DNA of 5,939 bases from an uncultured Lachnospiraceae bacterium. GTDB taxonomy: Bacteria; Bacillota; Clostridia; Lachnospirales; Lachnospiraceae. Position 1 is the first letter of the stretch; every line of letters starts with the position of its first letter. The notes under the pieces were generated by a model. That model made no database searches and had not been told where the DNA came from. It saw nothing but the letters and a program-made list of their open reading frames with translations. A program made the translations under genes and the position numbers. The DNA is taken from assembly GCA_947177105.1 (NCBI GenBank), contig CAMWTF010000174.1, forward strand, positions 1 to 5,939. Reading direction: 5' to 3'. Of this stretch, positions 5,702-5,939 are shown in pieces.

Positions 5702-5837
5702 GTGTTGATTTTAAGAAATCCAAATTCCACAAAGCATTAATTTCGAGATTGTCTACCGCATTTGCCTGTACATCCATAAGCATGCAAAGCTGATTATCCA
5801 GAAAAATGATGCACAAAAAAAGAAAGGAACATTCCTC

Positions 5838-5939
5838 ATGAATCATAATCAAGAAATGCTGGAAAAAGCCTCTTATCCCAAGTTATTGCTGAGTTTAAGT
5901 CTGCCCGCGGTGGTCATCATGCTGGTGATGATTATCTAC
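5838..5939 (+). CDS. MATE-family efflux transporter, N-terminus only
   Basis: Thirty-four codons before the window ends. The charged N-terminus (MNHNQEMLEKASYPK) followed by LLLSLSLPAVVIMLVMIIY is the typical entry into transmembrane helix 1 of MATE multidrug/sodium- or proton-coupled antiporters, which usually run about 440-460 residues with 12 membrane helices. The Leu-Ser-Leu-Pro-Ala pattern at the helix start is characteristic. AAAGGAA ends 8 bases before ATG 5838. It is driven by the promoter at 5645-5673 and probably repressed by the divergent TetR. Identification rests on a short fragment but is supported by the classical TetR-MATE arrangement. Partial at the window edge. Confidence 0.75.
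   Translation, partial: MNHNQEMLEKASYPKLLLSLSLPAVVIMLVMIIY

Larger units (their letters stand above)
5627..5708. promoter_or_regulatory. Candidate TetR operator: 11-bp inverted repeat around face-to-face promoters
   Basis: TCAACACTTGT (5627-5637) and its exact reverse complement ACAAGTGTTGA (5698-5708) are 60 bases apart. Each arm contains the 8-bp pseudo-palindrome ACAnnTGT, and a third copy (ACATCTGT, 5661-5668) lies between them. The dyad axis (about 5667) nearly coincides with the two abutting -10 boxes. The right arm overlaps the tetR -35; the left arm is just upstream of the MATE -35. This fits a repressor that shuts off both genes. Repeats are seen, binding is inferred. Confidence 0.5.

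Noticed and set aside
5825..5836. AGGAA CA TTCCT over the MATE ribosome binding site as a sequestering hairpin.
   Set aside because: The two-base loop cannot form a hairpin; the near-palindrome is probably chance.

Overview
The window looks like a piece of a low-to-mid GC Firmicutes chromosome, most likely a gut clostridium of the Lachnospiraceae type. The evidence is strong AAGGAGG-like ribosome binding sites, TTG starts, and protein families (GH43-type C-terminus, GH88, AraC with an N-terminal sensor, TetR beside MATE) that commonly occur together there. This assignment is inference; no taxonomic marker gene is present.

Layout. Positions 1-2099 hold a leftward operon. It starts with a stand-alone protein carrying a discoidin (F5/8 type C)-like carbohydrate-binding domain (2099-1308). 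A broken glycoside hydrolase family 43 relic follows (1311-557): it keeps the C-terminal CBM6-like part but has no room for the catalytic propeller. Last comes the N-terminus of a probable alpha/beta-hydrolase-like protein (445-47), which appears frameshifted just before the window edge. From 2255 rightwards lie an AraC-family activator (2255-3454), a cytoplasmic GH88 unsaturated uronyl hydrolase starting at TTG (3551-4726), and an unrecognised 77-residue ORF (4701-4934) that overlaps the GH88 end at an 8-G tract. At the right side a TetR repressor (5589-4972, leftward) is divergent from the first 34 codons of a MATE efflux transporter (5838 onward).

How it fits together (inference). AraC sits between the leftward glycan operon and GH88, so it probably senses a sugar and drives both. 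GH88 enzymes act on the unsaturated uronic acid at the end of oligosaccharides made by polysaccharide lyases. A GH43-type glycosidase, a possible deacylase/esterase-like hydrolase and a carbohydrate-binding protein suggest a decorated uronate-containing glycan. No lyase or sugar transporter is visible here. The leftward arm carries two likely disruptions, so this utilisation locus may be decaying, or the sequence may contain indel errors.

The tetR-MATE pair is a separate module. Its 248-bp intergenic region has two face-to-face promoters whose -10 boxes touch, flanked by a perfect 11-bp inverted repeat. No RNA genes, CRISPR arrays, insertion sequences or convincing terminators were seen.
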